From positions 951,538 through 1,015,537 of the forward strand of contig VZQC01005595.1 of the NCBI GenBank assembly GCA_009823505.1: 64,000 nucleotides of DNA. The letters run 5' to 3'. Source of the DNA: Rhizomys pruinosus. Taxonomy: Eukaryota > Chordata > Mammalia > Rodentia > Spalacidae. Of this stretch, positions 24,569-36,902 are shown one piece after another; position 1 is the stretch's first letter; every line of letters starts with the position of its first letter. Position numbers and translations under genes: made by a program. The notes under the pieces are model-generated. The model was not told the origin of the DNA, ran no database searches, and was given only the letters and a program-made list of their open reading frames with translations.

Positions 24569-24831
24569 GTGTTTACCAGATTTTCAATAAGACATTGTGG
24601 GTCTTCCCATTTATTCCCAGGATGAGCCATATAGAAAACACATGAATGCATGGTAAGGCATCCAAATACAGAGCAAGCTTTATTCAAAAATGGCTGTCTT
24701 ATCTAGCTAGTGTGACTCACGTCCCAGGGCCAAATCCTAAACCGTTGCATCACTGTATCGCACCCCATGGGGATGGCCAGGGAGGTCACATTGGTTTAGA
24801 ATGCTAGCCAACTTAACTAATTTTTCCTGCA
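24569..24831 (-). repeat. Solo class II ERV LTR inside L1 ORF1
   Basis: A diverged relative of the LTR at 5160-5434. L1 ORF1 sequence flanks it on both sides, so it entered the L1 after that element inserted. No internal retroviral sequence is present, which fits a solo LTR left by LTR-LTR recombination. I could not find a clean TSD. Confidence 0.6.
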
Positions 24832-25532
24832 AGACTGTAGATGAAAATTTCTTGAAACTAGGAAAGACATGACCATACAAATACAGGAATCACATAGAAC
24901 ACAAAATAGACAACAACTGAAGTGAAACTCCCCACAGAATATCATAGTAAAAACATTAAAATTGCAGAACAAAGTGAGAATACTGAAAAGTGCAAAAGAA
25001 AAACAAGTCACATATACAGGAAAATCCATTAAAATTACAGCTGACATTTCAATGCTACCTATGAAAGCTAGAAGAGCCTGGACCAAAGTATTCCTGATTC
25101 TAAATGACCATAGACAAAAGCAGAATATGTTAGCCAGTAAAAATGTCTAAAGAGAATGGAAAAAAAGTCTTCCATGACTTGAATAGGTTGAAAGAATTCA
25201 AGCCAAGAAAAGCAGGGCATCAGGGAATACTTGAAGCAATAGAGAGTGGAAGAAAGGAATGCCTATACTCAAGGGGCAACTAAATGAAACTCTAACTGGG
25301 GAAAAACAAAGTTAGAAAAAGAATGCAAATAGAAATTTAAATTAAATTATAGGAACACATTTCTCAGTAATAACTTTACATGATCAATGGACCAAACACC
25401 CAGTCAAAAGCACAGACTAGTGGAGTGGATTAATAAATAAATCCAATTTATTATTTTTTTGTCTGTGAGAAACCCATCTACACATCCCATTTTCAAGAAC
25501 AGACACTACCTTAATGTAAAAGGATGAAAAGA

Positions 25533-25612
25533 ATATCTATCTATCTATCTCTAGATATATAGATATATAGCTAAATAGATATATTCAAAACATTATATAT
25601 ATATATATATAT
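25533..25612. repeat. Compound (TATC)n/(TA)n microsatellite
   Basis: Short ATCT, AGATAT and TA runs in succession within L1 ORF2. Confidence 0.85.
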
Positions 25613-26258
25613 TAAACAAATGACACCAAAAAACAAATAGGAATTGTAATCCCAAATACCTGACAAAATATACTTCAGAATAAAACAATTCAGAAGAAAC
25701 AAATAGCCTCACTTCATTCTTATCAAAGAGCAATTAACCAAGAAGATAATCCAATCATAAATATATATGCACTGAACTCTGGTATACACAAGTTCATAAA
25801 CACAGTGGTACAGTACTTTAAGACACAGATAAATCCCAACACAATTGAGGTAGGGGACTTCAATAACCCACTGTCTCCATTAGACTGGTCAAATGGAAAC
25901 TGGACAAAGAATAAACAGAGAGGTATCTATATTAAACAATACTGTACATCAAGTAGATCTAACAGACAACTACCAAATATTCCACCCAAGAACCAAATAA
26001 TGTACTTTGTATTCAGCACTCTATGAAACTTTATCCACTGAGGCACAAAACAAACATCAACAAAAATGAAAAATTGAAATAATTCCATTCATTCTATTAG
26101 GCCACAGTAAAATAAAACTTAGTAGTCACAACAGAAGAAGCCCTAGTAACTACATGAACTTCTGGAGATAAAAATAACATACTCCTCAATAATGAATGGA
26201 TCAAAGGAAAATTTAAGAAATAAAAGTGTCCACAGAATTCAATGGAAAGAACAGTGCA

Positions 26259-26264
<6 letters not shown>

Positions 26265-26297
<33 letters not shown>
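26265..26297 (+). repeat. (AC)n microsatellite
   Basis: A run of about 16 AC units within L1 ORF2. Confidence 0.97.
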
Positions 26298-26299
<2 letters not shown>

Positions 26300-27452
26300 G
26301 TCTTTCTATGACACTTTAAAAGCATTCTGAAAGAGAAATTTATAGTTCTAAATGCCTACATTAAAAAACCAGAAAGGGCACAAATAAATGACTTCAAATT
26401 GCAACCCAATACATTTGAAAGGCTCCAACAAATGCAATCCAAATCCAGCAGACAAGAAGTAAAAACAAAAATCAGAGAAGAGATTAATAAAATAGAATCA
26501 AAGAAAACAATACAAAACATCAGTGAGTCCAAGAGCTGCTTCTTTGAAAAGATAAATAAGTTAACCAAAAATTGAAAGAAATCCACAAAATTAGAGACGA
26601 CAAGGGAAACATCACAAGAGACAACAAAAAGACCCGGGAAATTTTATGGGAATGCATTAAAAACCTATACTCAATTAAATTTGAAAATATAAAGAAATGG
26701 ATGAATATCTAAAGTCATGGAAATTACCAAAGCTAATCCATGAAGATAACAGCTTAAACAGACGATAACATATTCGGAAATTGAGAGAGTAATACAAACC
26801 TCCCAACTAAAAAAAAAACCCCAAGTCTAGATGGATTTACTGCAAAATTCTATCAAATATTTAACGAAGATCTCAAAACAATATTACTGAGATTATTAAA
26901 AAAATATAGAAACAGAAGGAGAAGCCCAAATACTTTTGACGAAATCAATATCACTGTAATAACAAAACCCGGTAAAGAAACAACCATAAAAGGAAACATA
27001 GAACCATTTCCATAATGAACATAGATGCAAAAATTCTCAACAAATGCTTGCAAAACATATATATGTGCATTTGAAAAAGTTCAGCAACCATGATCAAATC
27101 AGTTTTACTCCAGTGATGCAGAGATGGTAAAACAATAAATGCCATTAAATATATGGACGCAAATAAAAAATCACATGATCATATCAATAGATGTAGAAAA
27201 GACCTTTGATAAAATTCAACAGATGACTGGATAACAAAAATGAGGTACATCTACACAATGGAGTTCTACGCAGCAGTAAAGAAAGATGACATCATGAGCT
27301 TTGCTGGTAAATGGATGGAACTTGAAGCAATTATACTAAGTGAAGTAACACAGTTACTCCAAAAAAAAAAAAAAAAGAGACAAAGGGTTTCCACCATTTG
27401 GGGAGATTAAGTTCAATTATCTTGTTTTTTTGAAATAGGAGAAATTTTTTTT

Positions 27453-28152
27453 NNNNNNNNNNNNNNNNNNNNNNNNNNNNNNNNNNNNNNNNNNNNNNNN
27501 NNNNNNNNNNNNNNNNNNNNNNNNNNNNNNNNNNNNNNNNNNNNNNNNNNNNNNNNNNNNNNNNNNNNNNNNNNNNNNNNNNNNNNNNNNNNNNNNNNNN
27601 NNNNNNNNNNNNNNNNNNNNNNNNNNNNNNNNNNNNNNNNNNNNNNNNNNNNNNNNNNNNNNNNNNNNNNNNNNNNNNNNNNNNNNNNNNNNNNNNNNNN
27701 NNNNNNNNNNNNNNNNNNNNNNNNNNNNNNNNNNNNNNNNNNNNNNNNNNNNNNNNNNNNNNNNNNNNNNNNNNNNNNNNNNNNNNNNNNNNNNNNNNNN
27801 NNNNNNNNNNNNNNNNNNNNNNNNNNNNNNNNNNNNNNNNNNNNNNNNNNNNNNNNNNNNNNNNNNNNNNNNNNNNNNNNNNNNNNNNNNNNNNNNNNNN
27901 NNNNNNNNNNNNNNNNNNNNNNNNNNNNNNNNNNNNNNNNNNNNNNNNNNNNNNNNNNNNNNNNNNNNNNNNNNNNNNNNNNNNNNNNNNNNNNNNNNNN
28001 NNNNNNNNNNNNNNNNNNNNNNNNNNNNNNNNNNNNNNNNNNNNNNNNNNNNNNNNNNNNNNNNNNNNNNNNNNNNNNNNNNNNNNNNNNNNNNNNNNNN
28101 NNNNNNNNNNNNNNNNNNNNNNNNNNNNNNNNNNNNNNNNNNNNNNNNNNNN
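27453..28152. other. Assembly gap of 700 N
   Basis: An unbroken run of N. The left flank is an L1 ORF2 end with a poly-T; the right flank is the (TTG)n start of an L1 3' UTR in the opposite orientation. Open frames that cross it are artefacts. Confidence 1.
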
Positions 28153-29165
28153 TTGTTGTTGTTTCCAAAATGCATTATGTCCAACTGCTTTGTACAGAAG
28201 CTCAGGGGGCCCTACACAAGAAATACTTACAACTGGGTAATTGGCACTAGCATCCACAGATGAGGGATACCATTCGTCGTTTGTTTTTCTGGGACTGTGT
28301 TACTTCACTCAGCATGATGTCCTCTAGCTCCAGCCATTTTCCTGCAAAGCTTGTGATGTCATCTTTCTTTACTGCTGCATAGAACTCCATTGTGTAGATG
28401 TACCACATTTTCTCTATCCACTCATCAGTTGAGGGGCATTTGGGTTGGTTCCAGATCCTTGCTATTGTGAAGAGAGCTGAAATAAACATGGCCGTGCATG
28501 TATCTCTGTGGTGGGGTGAGTCTTGAGGGTACAAGCCTAGGAGTGGTATGGCTGTGTCGGGTGGCAAGTTCATTCCAAGTCTTCCAAGGGTTCTCCACAC
28601 TGCTTTCCATAGTGGCTGCACGAGTTTACATTCCCACCAGCAGTGGATGAGTGTTCTCCTTTCCCCACAGCACTTGGTATCATTTGTTTTCTTGATCCTA
28701 GCCAGTCTTATTGGAGTAAGATAATATATTAAAGTGGTTTTGCTTTGCATTTCCTTAATATTAGTGATGTTGAACACTTCTTGAGGTGTTTCTCAGCCAT
28801 CTCTAATTCCTCACTTGTGACGTCTCTGTTCAGCTCTTTGCTCTGTCTATTGAGTGGATCATTTGTTTTCTTTCTTCTTTGTTTTTTGAGTAGTTTATAT
28901 ATTCTGGAAATCAATGCTTTGTCAGATGTTTCTGCAAAAAAGGTTTCCTCCCACTCTGTGGGATTTCTCTTCACTTCCTTGATTGTTTCTTTTGATGTAC
29001 AGAAGCTTTTGAGTTTAATGAGTTCCCATTTGTCAATTGTCGACCTTAATTCTTGTGAAGCTGCTGTCTGATTTAGGAAGTCTTTTCCTATGCCTATGTC
29101 TTGTAGTCTGCTGCCAACTTTTTCTTCTATCGCATTCAGAGTTTGTGGTTTTACGTTGACATCTT
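28153..29165 (-). pseudogene. L1 ORF2 C-terminus and 3' UTR start, minus strand
   Basis: The minus-strand frame at 28247-28777 gives the L1 ORF2 C-terminal region, ending in the usual '..RRMVSLICGC' tail with its stop at 28247. It includes the conserved block around 'EWIEKMWYIYTMEFYAAVKKD', and continues upstream in shifted frames to about 29165. There the sequence switches abruptly to plus-strand L1. The 3' UTR runs into the assembly gap. The reverse-transcriptase part is absent, so it cannot be functional. Confidence 0.85.
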
Positions 29166-32100
29166 TGGTAACCTTAAATATTAATGGACTAAACTCCCCA
29201 ATCAAAAGGCATAGATTGGGAGATTGGATTAGGAAACAAAATCTATCTATATGCTGTCTGTAAGAAACCCATCTCACTTTCAAGGATAGGCACCAACTTA
29301 AGGTTAAGGTATGGAAAAAAATATTCCAAGCAAATGGTACCAAAAAGAAAGCAGGTGTTGCTATTTTAATATCAGACAAAGTAGACTTCAAAGTAAAAGA
29401 AATCAGAAGAGACAAAAAGGGCCATTACATCTTTATCAAATGAACAATTCACCATGAAGATTTCACAGTCATGACTATATATGCACCAAACTCTGGTGCA
29501 CCAAACTTTATAAAGAGAATTCTCCAGGATCTCTAGGCACAAATTAACCCCAGCACATTAATAGTAGGTTCTCTGTACAAATCAACTGGACAAAGAATAA
29601 GGAAAGAGACATCTGAACTGAATGATATGATACACCAAATGGACCTCATGGACATATACCAAATATTCCACACAAGTACCAAAGAAAACACTCTCTACTC
29701 AGCACCCCATGGAACATTCTCCAAAATTGAGCACATACTGGAGCACAAAAGGAACCTCAAAAATACAAAAGGATGTAGATAATTTCATGCATTCTATCAG
29801 AACACAGTGCAATAAAGCTCAATATCAACACCAGGATAAGGCCTACCATCTACAAGAACACATGGAGACTAAACAACACTCTCCTGAATAATGAATAGGT
29901 CAAGGAAGAAATAAAGGAAGAAATAAAAACATGCCTGGAATTGAATGACAATGATAATAAAACACAACAAAACCTGTGGGATACTTTAAAAGCAGTCCTA
30001 AGAGGGAAGTTTATAGCACTCAGTGCCTACATCAGAAAAACAGAGAGAGCACAAATGAACCATCTAACACTGCTGCTAAAAACACTTGAGGTACAGCAAC
30101 AAATGAACCCTAAACACAACAAACAGGAAGAAATGACAAAAATTAGAGCAGAATTCAATGAAACAGAAACAACAACAACAAAAAAAACAGTACAAAAAAT
30201 TAATGAATACAAAAGTTGGTTCTTTGAGAGAACAAACAAGATAAACAGACCTCTAGCCCAGTTAATCAAAAGAAAGAAAGAACAACTCCAAATCAATAGA
30301 ATTTGTAATGAAAAGGGAAACATTACAACAGACAATGAAAAGATCGAGACAATCATATGGGGATACTTCAAAACCTATACTCTAAGTTTGAAAACCTAGA
30401 AAAAATGGACAAATATCTGAAATCCTAGGAATCGCCAAAGTTTAACCAAGAAGAGATTGACAGCTTAAACAGACCCATAATAAATGAAGAAATTGAAGAT
30501 GTAGTAAGAAACCTTCCAACTGAAAAAAGCCCAGGCCCAGATGGTTTCATGGCAGACTTCTATAAAACATTTCAAAAAGACAACCATTATTACTCAAATT
30601 GTTCAGAAGGATTCAAGCACAGGGAAATCTGCAAAATTCCTTCTATGAAGCCAGCATCACTCTAATACCCAAAACCAGGCAAATATACCCTCAAAAAGGA
30701 GAACTATAGGCCCATTTCATTAATGAACACAAATGCAAAAATTCTCAACAAACTTGCAAACCACATACAGACCCAAATCAAGAAGATATCCATCATGACC
30801 AAGTTGGACTCATACCAGAGATGCAGGGATGGTTCAACATACAAAAATCAATAAATATCATAAAAACACATAAATGGACTAAAAGGCAAAAAACACATGA
30901 TCTTCTCAATTGATGCAGAAAAAGCCTTTTCACAAAATCCCTTCATGCTTAAAATCCTAGAGGGATCATTCCTCAATGTAATCAAAGCCATATACAGGAA
31001 ACCCACAGCAAAAATCATCCTAAATGGAGGAGACAGAAACATTCCCCTTAAAGGTAGGAACTCAGCAAGGCTGCCCCCTGTCACCACTCCTCTTCAGTAT
31101 AGTGCTTGAAGCACTTGATAGGGCAATAAAGCAAGAAAAGAGAATTAAAGGAGTACTAATTGGAAAAGAGGAAGTCAAGGTATCCCTTTTGCCTGACATG
31201 ATTGCTTATCTAAGGGATGCTAAAAACTCCACCAGAAAGCTCCTAGAAATGATTAAGAGTTTCAGTAAAGTGGCAGGATACAAAATTAACCCAGAAAAAT
31301 CAGTAGCTTTTCTTTATACCAACAACAAGTAAATGAAGAACGAATACAAGGAGACCTTCCCACTCACAATAGCCTCAAAAACAATAAGATACCTAGGAAC
31401 AAGCCTAACCAAAGACACCAAAGATCTCTACACACACACAAATATAAACTTTAAACCCCTGAAGAAGGAAATTGAAGAAGACATCAGAAGATGGAAAGAC
31501 TTTCCATGCTCATGGATTGGAAAAAATAACATAGTAAAAATGTCCATTCTATCCAAACTAATATACAGATCCCAATTAAAATCCCCAAGATTTTCTTCAC
31601 AGGCTTGGCAAAAAAGTCCATAATTTCATATGGAAAAGCAAAAGACCTTGGATAGCCAAAGCAACCCTGAGTGAAAACAGAAATACATAGGGAATTTCTA
31701 TATGAGACTTCAAACTATACTACAGGGCTATAGTCATAAAAACAGCTTGGTACTGGCACAGAAACAGACCAGACCTGTTGACCAATGGAACAAAACTGAA
31801 GATCCAAACTAGAGCACATACAATTTCAGCCACCTCATATTTGACAAGGGGGCCAAGAAGATACAATGGAACAAAGACAGAGTCTTCACCAAGTCATGTT
31901 GGCAAAACTGGATCACCACTTGTAGAAGAATAAAGTTAAACCCTTACCTCTTGCCCTGTACAAAAGTCAACTCCAGATGGATCAAAGACCTTAACATGAA
32001 ACCCAAAACTCTGAAGATGATAGAAGAAAAAGTTGGCAGCAGCCTAAAAGACATAGGCGTATGAAAAGACTTCCTAAATCAGACAGCTGATGCTCAAGAA

Positions 32101-32548
32101 ATAAGATAAACAATTAACAAATGGGACCTCATTAAACTCAAAAGCTTCTGTGCATCAAAAGAAACAATCAAGAAAGTGAAGAGAAAACCCACAGAGTGGG
32201 AGGAAGCCTTCACTGCAGATACATTTGACAAAGCATTGATTTCCAGAGTATATAAACTACTCAAAAAACAAAGAAGAAAGAAATCAAATGAATCCCTTAA
32301 AAAGATGGAGCAAAGAGCTGAGCAGAGACTTCACAAGTGAGGAAATAAAGATTGCTGAGAAACATCTTAAAAAATGTTCAAAGTTGCTAATAATTAAGGA
32401 AATGCAAATGAAAACCACTTTAAGATATTATCTCACTCCAAAAAGACTGGCTAGGTTCAAGAAAACATATGATACCAAATGCTGGAGAGGTTGTGGGGAA
32501 AGAGAACACTCATCCACTGCTGGTGGTAATGTAAACTTGTACAGCCAC
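29166..32548 (+). pseudogene. L1 ORF2, 5' and central part (interrupted by ERVL)
   Basis: Plus-strand L1 beginning in the ORF2 endonuclease domain ('...LNINGLNS'-type start near 29170, QETHL-type block near 29265). It passes through the reverse-transcriptase domain (30890-31330) towards the C-terminus. Several stops and frameshifts break it. In the RT active site the expected F-A-D-D is replaced: the frame at 31024-31332 reads [10 protein letters not shown]. The element is cut at 32548 by the ERVL provirus and resumes at 39101. It is 5'-truncated, with no ORF1. Confidence 0.88.
32544..32548. repeat. ERVL target-site duplication, left copy (GCCAC)
   Basis: The 5-bp sequence gccac immediately left of the 3' LTR is repeated at 39101-39105 immediately right of the 5' LTR. 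Five bp is the usual size for ERVL. Confidence 0.93.
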
Positions 32549-33016
32549 TGCATTAGTCAGGGTTCTCTAAAGAAACAGAAGCAACAGGATGAATATATAT
32601 AACTATATACAATTTATTGATTTGCTCACGTGAAGGAGCTCAACAGTAGCGCCGAACTGGAGAGGCCGGGAATCCAGGGAACTGCTCAGTCCGCAAGGCT
32701 GGATGTCTCAGGAGTCCCAGTCTAGTGCTGAAGGCCCGAATGGATTCCAGGAGATCTGCCAGTCTCGGTACACGCTGGGATCCGAAAGGTTGATCACAGC
32801 AGCAAGGCAAACTCACCAGATGAGAGAGAGGCAAGCCGCAGGAAGAAGGAAAAGGGACCAGCTCCCGCTGCCGTGGCCTTAAATACTGCCTGCCGGCAGA
32901 AGGTAACACCCACATTTGGGGTGGGCCATCCGGGTTGAGGTGGTCCAATCAGAAGACCCTTTTCTCTTATTTGTTCCTTAGTCCAGTCAAGTTGACACCC
33001 AGGATTAACCATGACA
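32549..33016 (-). repeat. ERVL 3' LTR
   Basis: 468 bp with TG at the sense start (33016-33015) and CA at the sense end (32550-32549). It carries the same signals as the 5' LTR: TATA-like TATTTAAGG at 32877-32885, splice donor with GTGAGT at 32816-32811, and AATAAA at 32613-32618, all on the minus strand. If active as a promoter it would transcribe leftwards into the interrupted L1. Confidence 0.97.
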
Positions 33017-33017
33017 A

Positions 33018-33030
33018 GTCCACCCCTTGT
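33018..33030 (-). other. Probable polypurine tract of the ERVL
   Basis: On the minus strand a purine-rich stretch (ACAAGGGGTGGAC) lies directly before the TG of the 3' LTR, the expected site for plus-strand priming in reverse transcription. It is short and has one internal T. Confidence 0.6.
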
Positions 33031-33350
33031 CAACTTGACACCCAATAAATAGCCTCTGCTTAAATGTCAATTGCAAACGATGGCAGGGTCATAATTCCAC
33101 CTAACATGTTATAAGTATCTCATGTGCAATAGCAAAGCATTATATCTTAGAGTAGGTGGTAATGTCCTTGAGAAGAACTTAGTCCTTCAGTATCTAATAA
33201 CCTAAATATGACAACACTTAACACATATCTCAGTTGCACATTCAAAGGGGAACACAAGTATCCACTTAATATACATACATATATACATATATATATATAC
33301 ATATATAAACAAGCACATTCTTAACCAAATAGGACGAAGGTTAATATCTA
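33031..33350 (-). other. ERVL 3' non-coding region, no env
   Basis: About 320 bp between the pol stop and the polypurine tract. It holds an AT-rich run of tatacata repeats at 33267-33310 and no frame of useful length. No envelope gene or remnant is visible, as in other ERVL elements. Confidence 0.85.
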
Positions 33351-36300
33351 TTATAATCCACGTTTCTGCAACTGGTCCCGTGGCTTCAGCTGATATTTAT
33401 GACTACCTTCTTCTACTACCCATTCTGTATTTCCTCCGCCATCAGCAAGCACCTCTGCAGGTCTTGGCTCTTTCCCTGGAGGAGTGACCCATACCTTCAT
33501 CCCTGAAGGGTCTGGGCCATTTATTGTCCTGTCTGGTTTGGGTTGTTGGAGTTTCCCATTGACCTTAATCATAGGACATGGTAGCACCAGAAGGCGCCCT
33601 ACAGCATCTCCTGCCTTCCAGACATAATCTTCCTTGCCCCCATTGTGGAGAAAAAGTCCAATTTCCCCATGGTAGTCTGGATCAATCACTCCTCCTACTA
33701 CTGTTATTCCTTCCTTAGCCTGTTGGCTTAAAGGCAGTAGAAGCCCGAAGTGGCCAGGGGGAAGTCTTAGCTTCCAGTTCAATAGAACGTTTGCTGTATC
33801 TCCTGGCAAAAGCACTCCCCCCATTGGAGCCAAAACGTCTAGACCAGCAGAACGCAAGGTCGTGGGTACAGGAAGCAAAAATTTTCCTACTGGGTCACTA
33901 GGGGTGATAGTGAGTGGAATCATTCCCACTTCCACCCCTTGGTTCCTGGACCCATGAATTCTGGCTATAGGAGAAACAGTACCATATAGTGGACGCTGAT
34001 TCAAAGCATATACTGCTTGCTGGAGAACCTTGCCCCAGCCCTCCAGGGTATTGCTACCTAATTGGCGCTGTAACTGTGTCTTCAAGAGGCCATTCCATCG
34101 TTCTATCAAGCCAGCTGCTTCTGGGTGGTGGGGAACATGGTAAGACCAGTGGATACCATGACCATGGGCCCACAGTCGCACTTCTTTGGCTGTGAAGTGA
34201 GTTCCTTGGTCAGAAGCAATGCTGTGAGGAATACCATGACGGTGGATAAGGCATTCCGTAAGTCCCTGGATGGTAGTTTTGGCAGAAGCATTACGTGCAG
34301 GAAAGGCAAATCCATAACCAGAATAAGTATCTATTCCTGTAAGAACAAAACGCTGTCCCCTCCATGATGGAAGTGGTCCAATGTAGTCAACCTGCCACCA
34401 GGTTGCTGGCTGGTCACCCCGGGGAATAGCACCATATCGGGGGCTCAATGTTGGTCTCTGCTGTTGGCAAATCTGGCACTCGGCAGCAGCTGTAGCCAGA
34501 TCAGCCTTAGTGAGTGGGAGTCCATGCTGTTGAGCCCATGCATAACCTCCATCTCTGCCACCATGACCACTTTGTTCATGGGCCCATTGAGCAACAACAG
34601 GGATAGCTGGAGAAAGAGGCTGACAATCCACAGAACGAGTCATCCGATCTACTTGATTATTAAACTCATCCTCTGCTGAGATCACCTTTTGATGAGCATT
34701 TACATGAGACACAAGTATCTTCACATCCTTTGACCATTCAGAGAGCTCTATCCACATACTTCTTCCCCAAATGTCTTTCTCACCAATTTTCCAGTCATGC
34801 TCCTTCCAAGTCCCTGACCATCCAGCCAAACCATTGGCTACAGCCCATGAATCAGTATATAATCGAACCTCTGGCCATTTCTCCTTCCAGGCAAAATGCA
34901 CAACCATGTGCACTGCCCGAAGTTCTGCCCACTGTGAAGACTTTCCTTCACCAGTGTCCTTTAGGGTTGTTTCAGAAATTGGCTGTAATGCTGCAGCTGT
35001 CCACCTCTGGGTGGTGCCTGCATAGCGTGCAGAACCATCAGTAAACCAGGCCCTAGTCTTCTCTTCCTCAGTCAACTGATCATAGGGCAAACCCCATGAA
35101 GCCATAGGTGCATGCTTAAGCCCAGGAGACATTGTAACAGGAGTGGGAACCATAGGCATTTGGGCAACTTCTTCATGTAGCTTGCTTGTGCCCTCAGGGC
35201 CTGCCCGGGCCCTGTCCCGTATGTACCACTTCCATTTGACAATGGACTGTTGCTGTGCACGTCCTACTTTATGGTCTGGTGGGTCAGATAACACCCAGCT
35301 CATGATGGGCAGCTCAGGTCGCATGGTGACTTGGTGGCCCATTGTCAAACGTTCAGTTTCCACTAAGGCCCAATAGCAGGCTAAGAGCTGTCTCTCAAAA
35401 GGAGAATAGTTGTTTGCAGATGAAGGTAGAGCCTTGCTCCAAAATCCCAAGGGCCTCCGCTGTGATTCCCCTATGGGAGCCTGCCACAGACTCCAGACAG
35501 CATCTCTATCTGCCACTGATACCTCAAGCACCATTGGGTCTGCTGGATCATATGGCCCTAGGGGCAGAGCAGCCTGCACCGCAGCCTGGACCTGTTGAAG
35601 AGCCTTTTCCTGTTCCAAGCCCCACTCAAAGTTTGCTGCCTTACGAGTCACCTGATATATGGGTCGTAGTAACACACCCAGATGAGGAATGTGCTGCCTC
35701 CAGAATCCAAAAAGACCCACCAGACGTTGTGCTTCTTTCTTGGTGGAGGGAGGGGCCAGGTGCAACAACTTATTCTTTACCTTAGAAGGAATGTCTCTGC
35801 ATGCTCCACACCACTGAACTCCTAGAAACTTCACCGAGGTAGATGGCCCTTGAATTTTAGTTGGATTTATTTCCCATCCTCTCATGCGCATATGCTTTAC
35901 CAACAAGTCTAGGCTAGCTGCTACCTCCTGTTCACTGGGTCCAATCAACATAACATCATCAATATAGTGGACCAGTGTGATATTTTGTGGAAGAGTCAGG
36001 CGATCAAGATCCCTTCTAACTAAGTTATGGCACAACGCTGGAGAGTTAACATACCCCTGAGGTAAGACAGTAAAGGTATACTGTTGGCCTTGCCAGCTGA
36101 AAGCAAATTGCTTCTGGTGGTCCTTATGAACCGGTATTGAGAAAAAAGCATTGGCCAGATCAATAGCTGCATACCAGGTACCAGGAGACATATTAATCTG
36201 CTCGAGTAAGGACACCACATCTGGTACAGCGGCTGCAATTGGTGTCACTACTTGGTTGAGTTTTCGATAGTCAACTGTCATTCTCCATGATCCATCTGTC

Positions 36301-36899
36301 TTTTGCACAGGCCAAATTGGAGAGTTAAATGGAGATGTGGTAGGAATCACCACCCCTGCATCTTTCAAATCCTTGATAGTGGCATTAATCTCCGCAATCC
36401 CTCCAGGGATACGATACTGTTTTTGGTTCACTATTTTCCCTGGTAGAGGCAACACCAATGGTTTCCATTTGGCCTTTCCAACCATAATAGCCCTCACTCC
36501 ACAGATCAGGGAACCAATGTGGGGATTCTGCCAATTTCTAATTATATCTATCCCAATTATACATTCTGGGACTGGGGAAATAACTACGGGATGCGTTCTG
36601 GGACCCACTGGGCCCACCGTGAGTCGGACTTCAGCCAAAACTCCATTTATCACCTGACCTCCATAGGCCCCTACTTTAACCGGAGGGCCACAATGCTTTT
36701 TAGGGTCTCCTGGGATCAGTGTCAACTCAGAACCAGTATCCAATAGGCCTCGAAAAGTCTGATTATTTCCTTTTCCCCAGTGTACAGTTACCCTAGTAAA
36801 AGGCCTCAGGTCCCTCTGGGGAAGGACAGGAGGAAGGCAAACAGCATAACTCTTTGGTATTGTGACAAGGTCCTTCCTCACTGGAACCCGGCCACCCCT
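33351..36899 (-). CDS. pol: ERVL pol (protease, RT, RNase H, integrase, dUTPase)
   Basis: An uninterrupted frame that follows the gag UGA in the same frame. It is most likely made only as a Gag-Pol readthrough product: the first ATG lies beyond the protease. With residues counted from the valine (GTG) codon at 36881, the domains are as follows. Aspartic protease DTG at 48-50. Reverse transcriptase with D241, LPQGY at 273-277 and YIDD at 306-309. RNase H with D615, E653, D677 and D745. Integrase with an H768/H773/C802/C805 zinc site and a D832, D891, E927 triad with exact D35E spacing. dUTPase at about 1003-1105, with [15 protein letters not shown] and AGDAVGRLL motifs. A basic tail at about 1128-1172 resembles the integrase C-terminal domain. 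The glycine-rich fifth dUTPase motif is not obvious and motif 2 is atypical. Otherwise every catalytic residue I can check is present. Confidence 0.95.
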   Translation of the reverse strand, partial: RGGRVPVRKDLVTIPKSYAVCLPPVLPQRDLRPFTRVTVHWGKGNNQTFRGLLDTGSELTLIPGDPKKHCGPPVKVGAYGGQVINGVLAEVRLTVGPVGPRTHPVVISPVPECIIGIDIIRNWQNPHIGSLICGVRAIMVGKAKWKPLVLPLPGKIVNQKQYRIPGGIAEINATIKDLKDAGVVIPTTSPFNSPIWPVQKTDGSWRMTVDYRKLNQVVTPIAAAVPDVVSLLEQINMSPGTWYAAIDLANAFFSIPVHKDHQKQFAFSWQGQQYTFTVLPQGYVNSPALCHNLVRRDLDRLTLPQNITLVHYIDDVMLIGPSEQEVAASLDLLVKHMRMRGWEINPTKIQGPSTSVKFLGVQWCGACRDIPSKVKNKLLHLAPPSTKKEAQRLVGLFGFWRQHIPHLGVLLRPIYQVTRKAANFEWGLEQEKALQQVQAAVQAALPLGPYDPADPMVLEVSVADRDAVWSLWQAPIGESQRRPLGFWSKALPSSANNYSPFERQLLACYWALVETERLTMGHQVTMRPELPIMSWVLSDPPDHKVGRAQQQSIVKWKWYIRDRARAGPEGTSKLHEEVAQMPMVPTPVTMSPGLKHAPMASWGLPYDQLTEEEKTRAWFTDGSARYAGTTQRWTAAALQPISETTLKDTGEGKSSQWAELRAVHMVVHFAWKEKWPEVRLYTDSWAVANGLAGWSGTWKEHDWKIGEKDIWGRSMWIELSEWSKDVKILVSHVNAHQKVISAEDEFNNQVDRMTRSVDCQPLSPAIPVVAQWAHEQSGHGGRDGGYAWAQQHGLPLTKADLATAAAECQICQQQRPTLSPRYGAIPRGDQPATWWQVDYIGPLPSWRGQRFVLTGIDTYSGYGFAFPARNASAKTTIQGLTECLIHRHGIPHSIASDQGTHFTAKEVRLWAHGHGIHWSYHVPHHPEAAGLIERWNGLLKTQLQRQLGSNTLEGWGKVLQQAVYALNQRPLYGTVSPIARIHGSRNQGVEVGMIPLTITPSDPVGKFLLPVPTTLRSAGLDVLAPMGGVLLPGDTANVLLNWKLRLPPGHFGLLLPLSQQAKEGITVVGGVIDPDYHGEIGLFLHNGGKEDYVWKAGDAVGRLLVLPCPMIKVNGKLQQPKPDRTINGPDPSGMKVWVTPPGKEPRPAEVLADGGGNTEWVVEEGSHKYQLKPRDQLQKRGL
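36830..36879 (-). promoter_or_regulatory. Possible readthrough-stimulating hairpin 3' of the gag stop
   Basis: On the minus strand, GAGGAAGG (36879-36872) is perfectly complementary to CCTTCCTC (36837-36830), with a 34-nt loop, starting 20 nt after the UGA. A competing 8-bp stem pairs GGAAGGAC (36877-36870) with GTCCTTCC (36827-36820). A GGGG four-mer right after the stop could also pair with CCCC at 36821-36818. Structured RNA just 3' of the gag stop stimulates readthrough in gammaretroviruses; here the role is inferred. Confidence 0.35.
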
Positions 36900-36902
36900 T
36901 CA
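36900..36902 (-). other. In-frame UGA between gag and pol
   Basis: The only stop codon between the gag ATG and the pol end, in the context GAA-UGA-AGG. Frames before and after it are identical, so no frameshift is needed. Either it is read through at low rate, or it is a CGA-to-UGA (CpG) mutation in a single fused gag-pol frame. Confidence 0.9.

Larger units (their letters stand above)
23470..27452 (+). pseudogene. Decayed L1 (5' UTR, ORF1, partial ORF2), plus strand
   Basis: A probable 5' UTR lies at 23470-23940. ORF1 remnants run from 23940, with the conserved 'GIEEG' block at about 24533-24550, and resume at 24832 after an LTR insertion. At 24980-25140 the translated frame holds 'AREKKQVTYTGKSIKITADIS'-like and 'KARRAWTKVF' ORF1 segments. 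ORF2 starts near 25330. At 25845 a frame reads GDFNNPLSPLD, the endonuclease motif. ORF2 is interrupted by stops and jumps at about 27230 from the reverse-transcriptase region to the C-terminus. The element runs into the assembly gap. Confidence 0.8.

Noticed and set aside
27331..28257. Three minus-strand frames of 250-308 codons
   Set aside because: They run through the 700-N gap and exist only because N has no stops.
28729..29415. 228-codon minus-strand frame
   Set aside because: It crosses the inverted L1 junction at 29165: half is sense ORF2, half is antisense of another L1. A chimera by chance.
33016..33351. An env gene in the ERVL
   Set aside because: Only about 320 bp separate pol from the purine tract, with no long frame. 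ERVL elements lack env.
33989..36746. Plus-strand frames of 60-147 codons opposite pol
   Set aside because: They are antisense shadows of the conserved pol frame and have no motif of their own.
36879..36881. GTG as start codon of ERVL pol
   Set aside because: The frame is open straight back to the gag UGA and the codon has no special context. Readthrough, or fusion with gag, is a simpler explanation.
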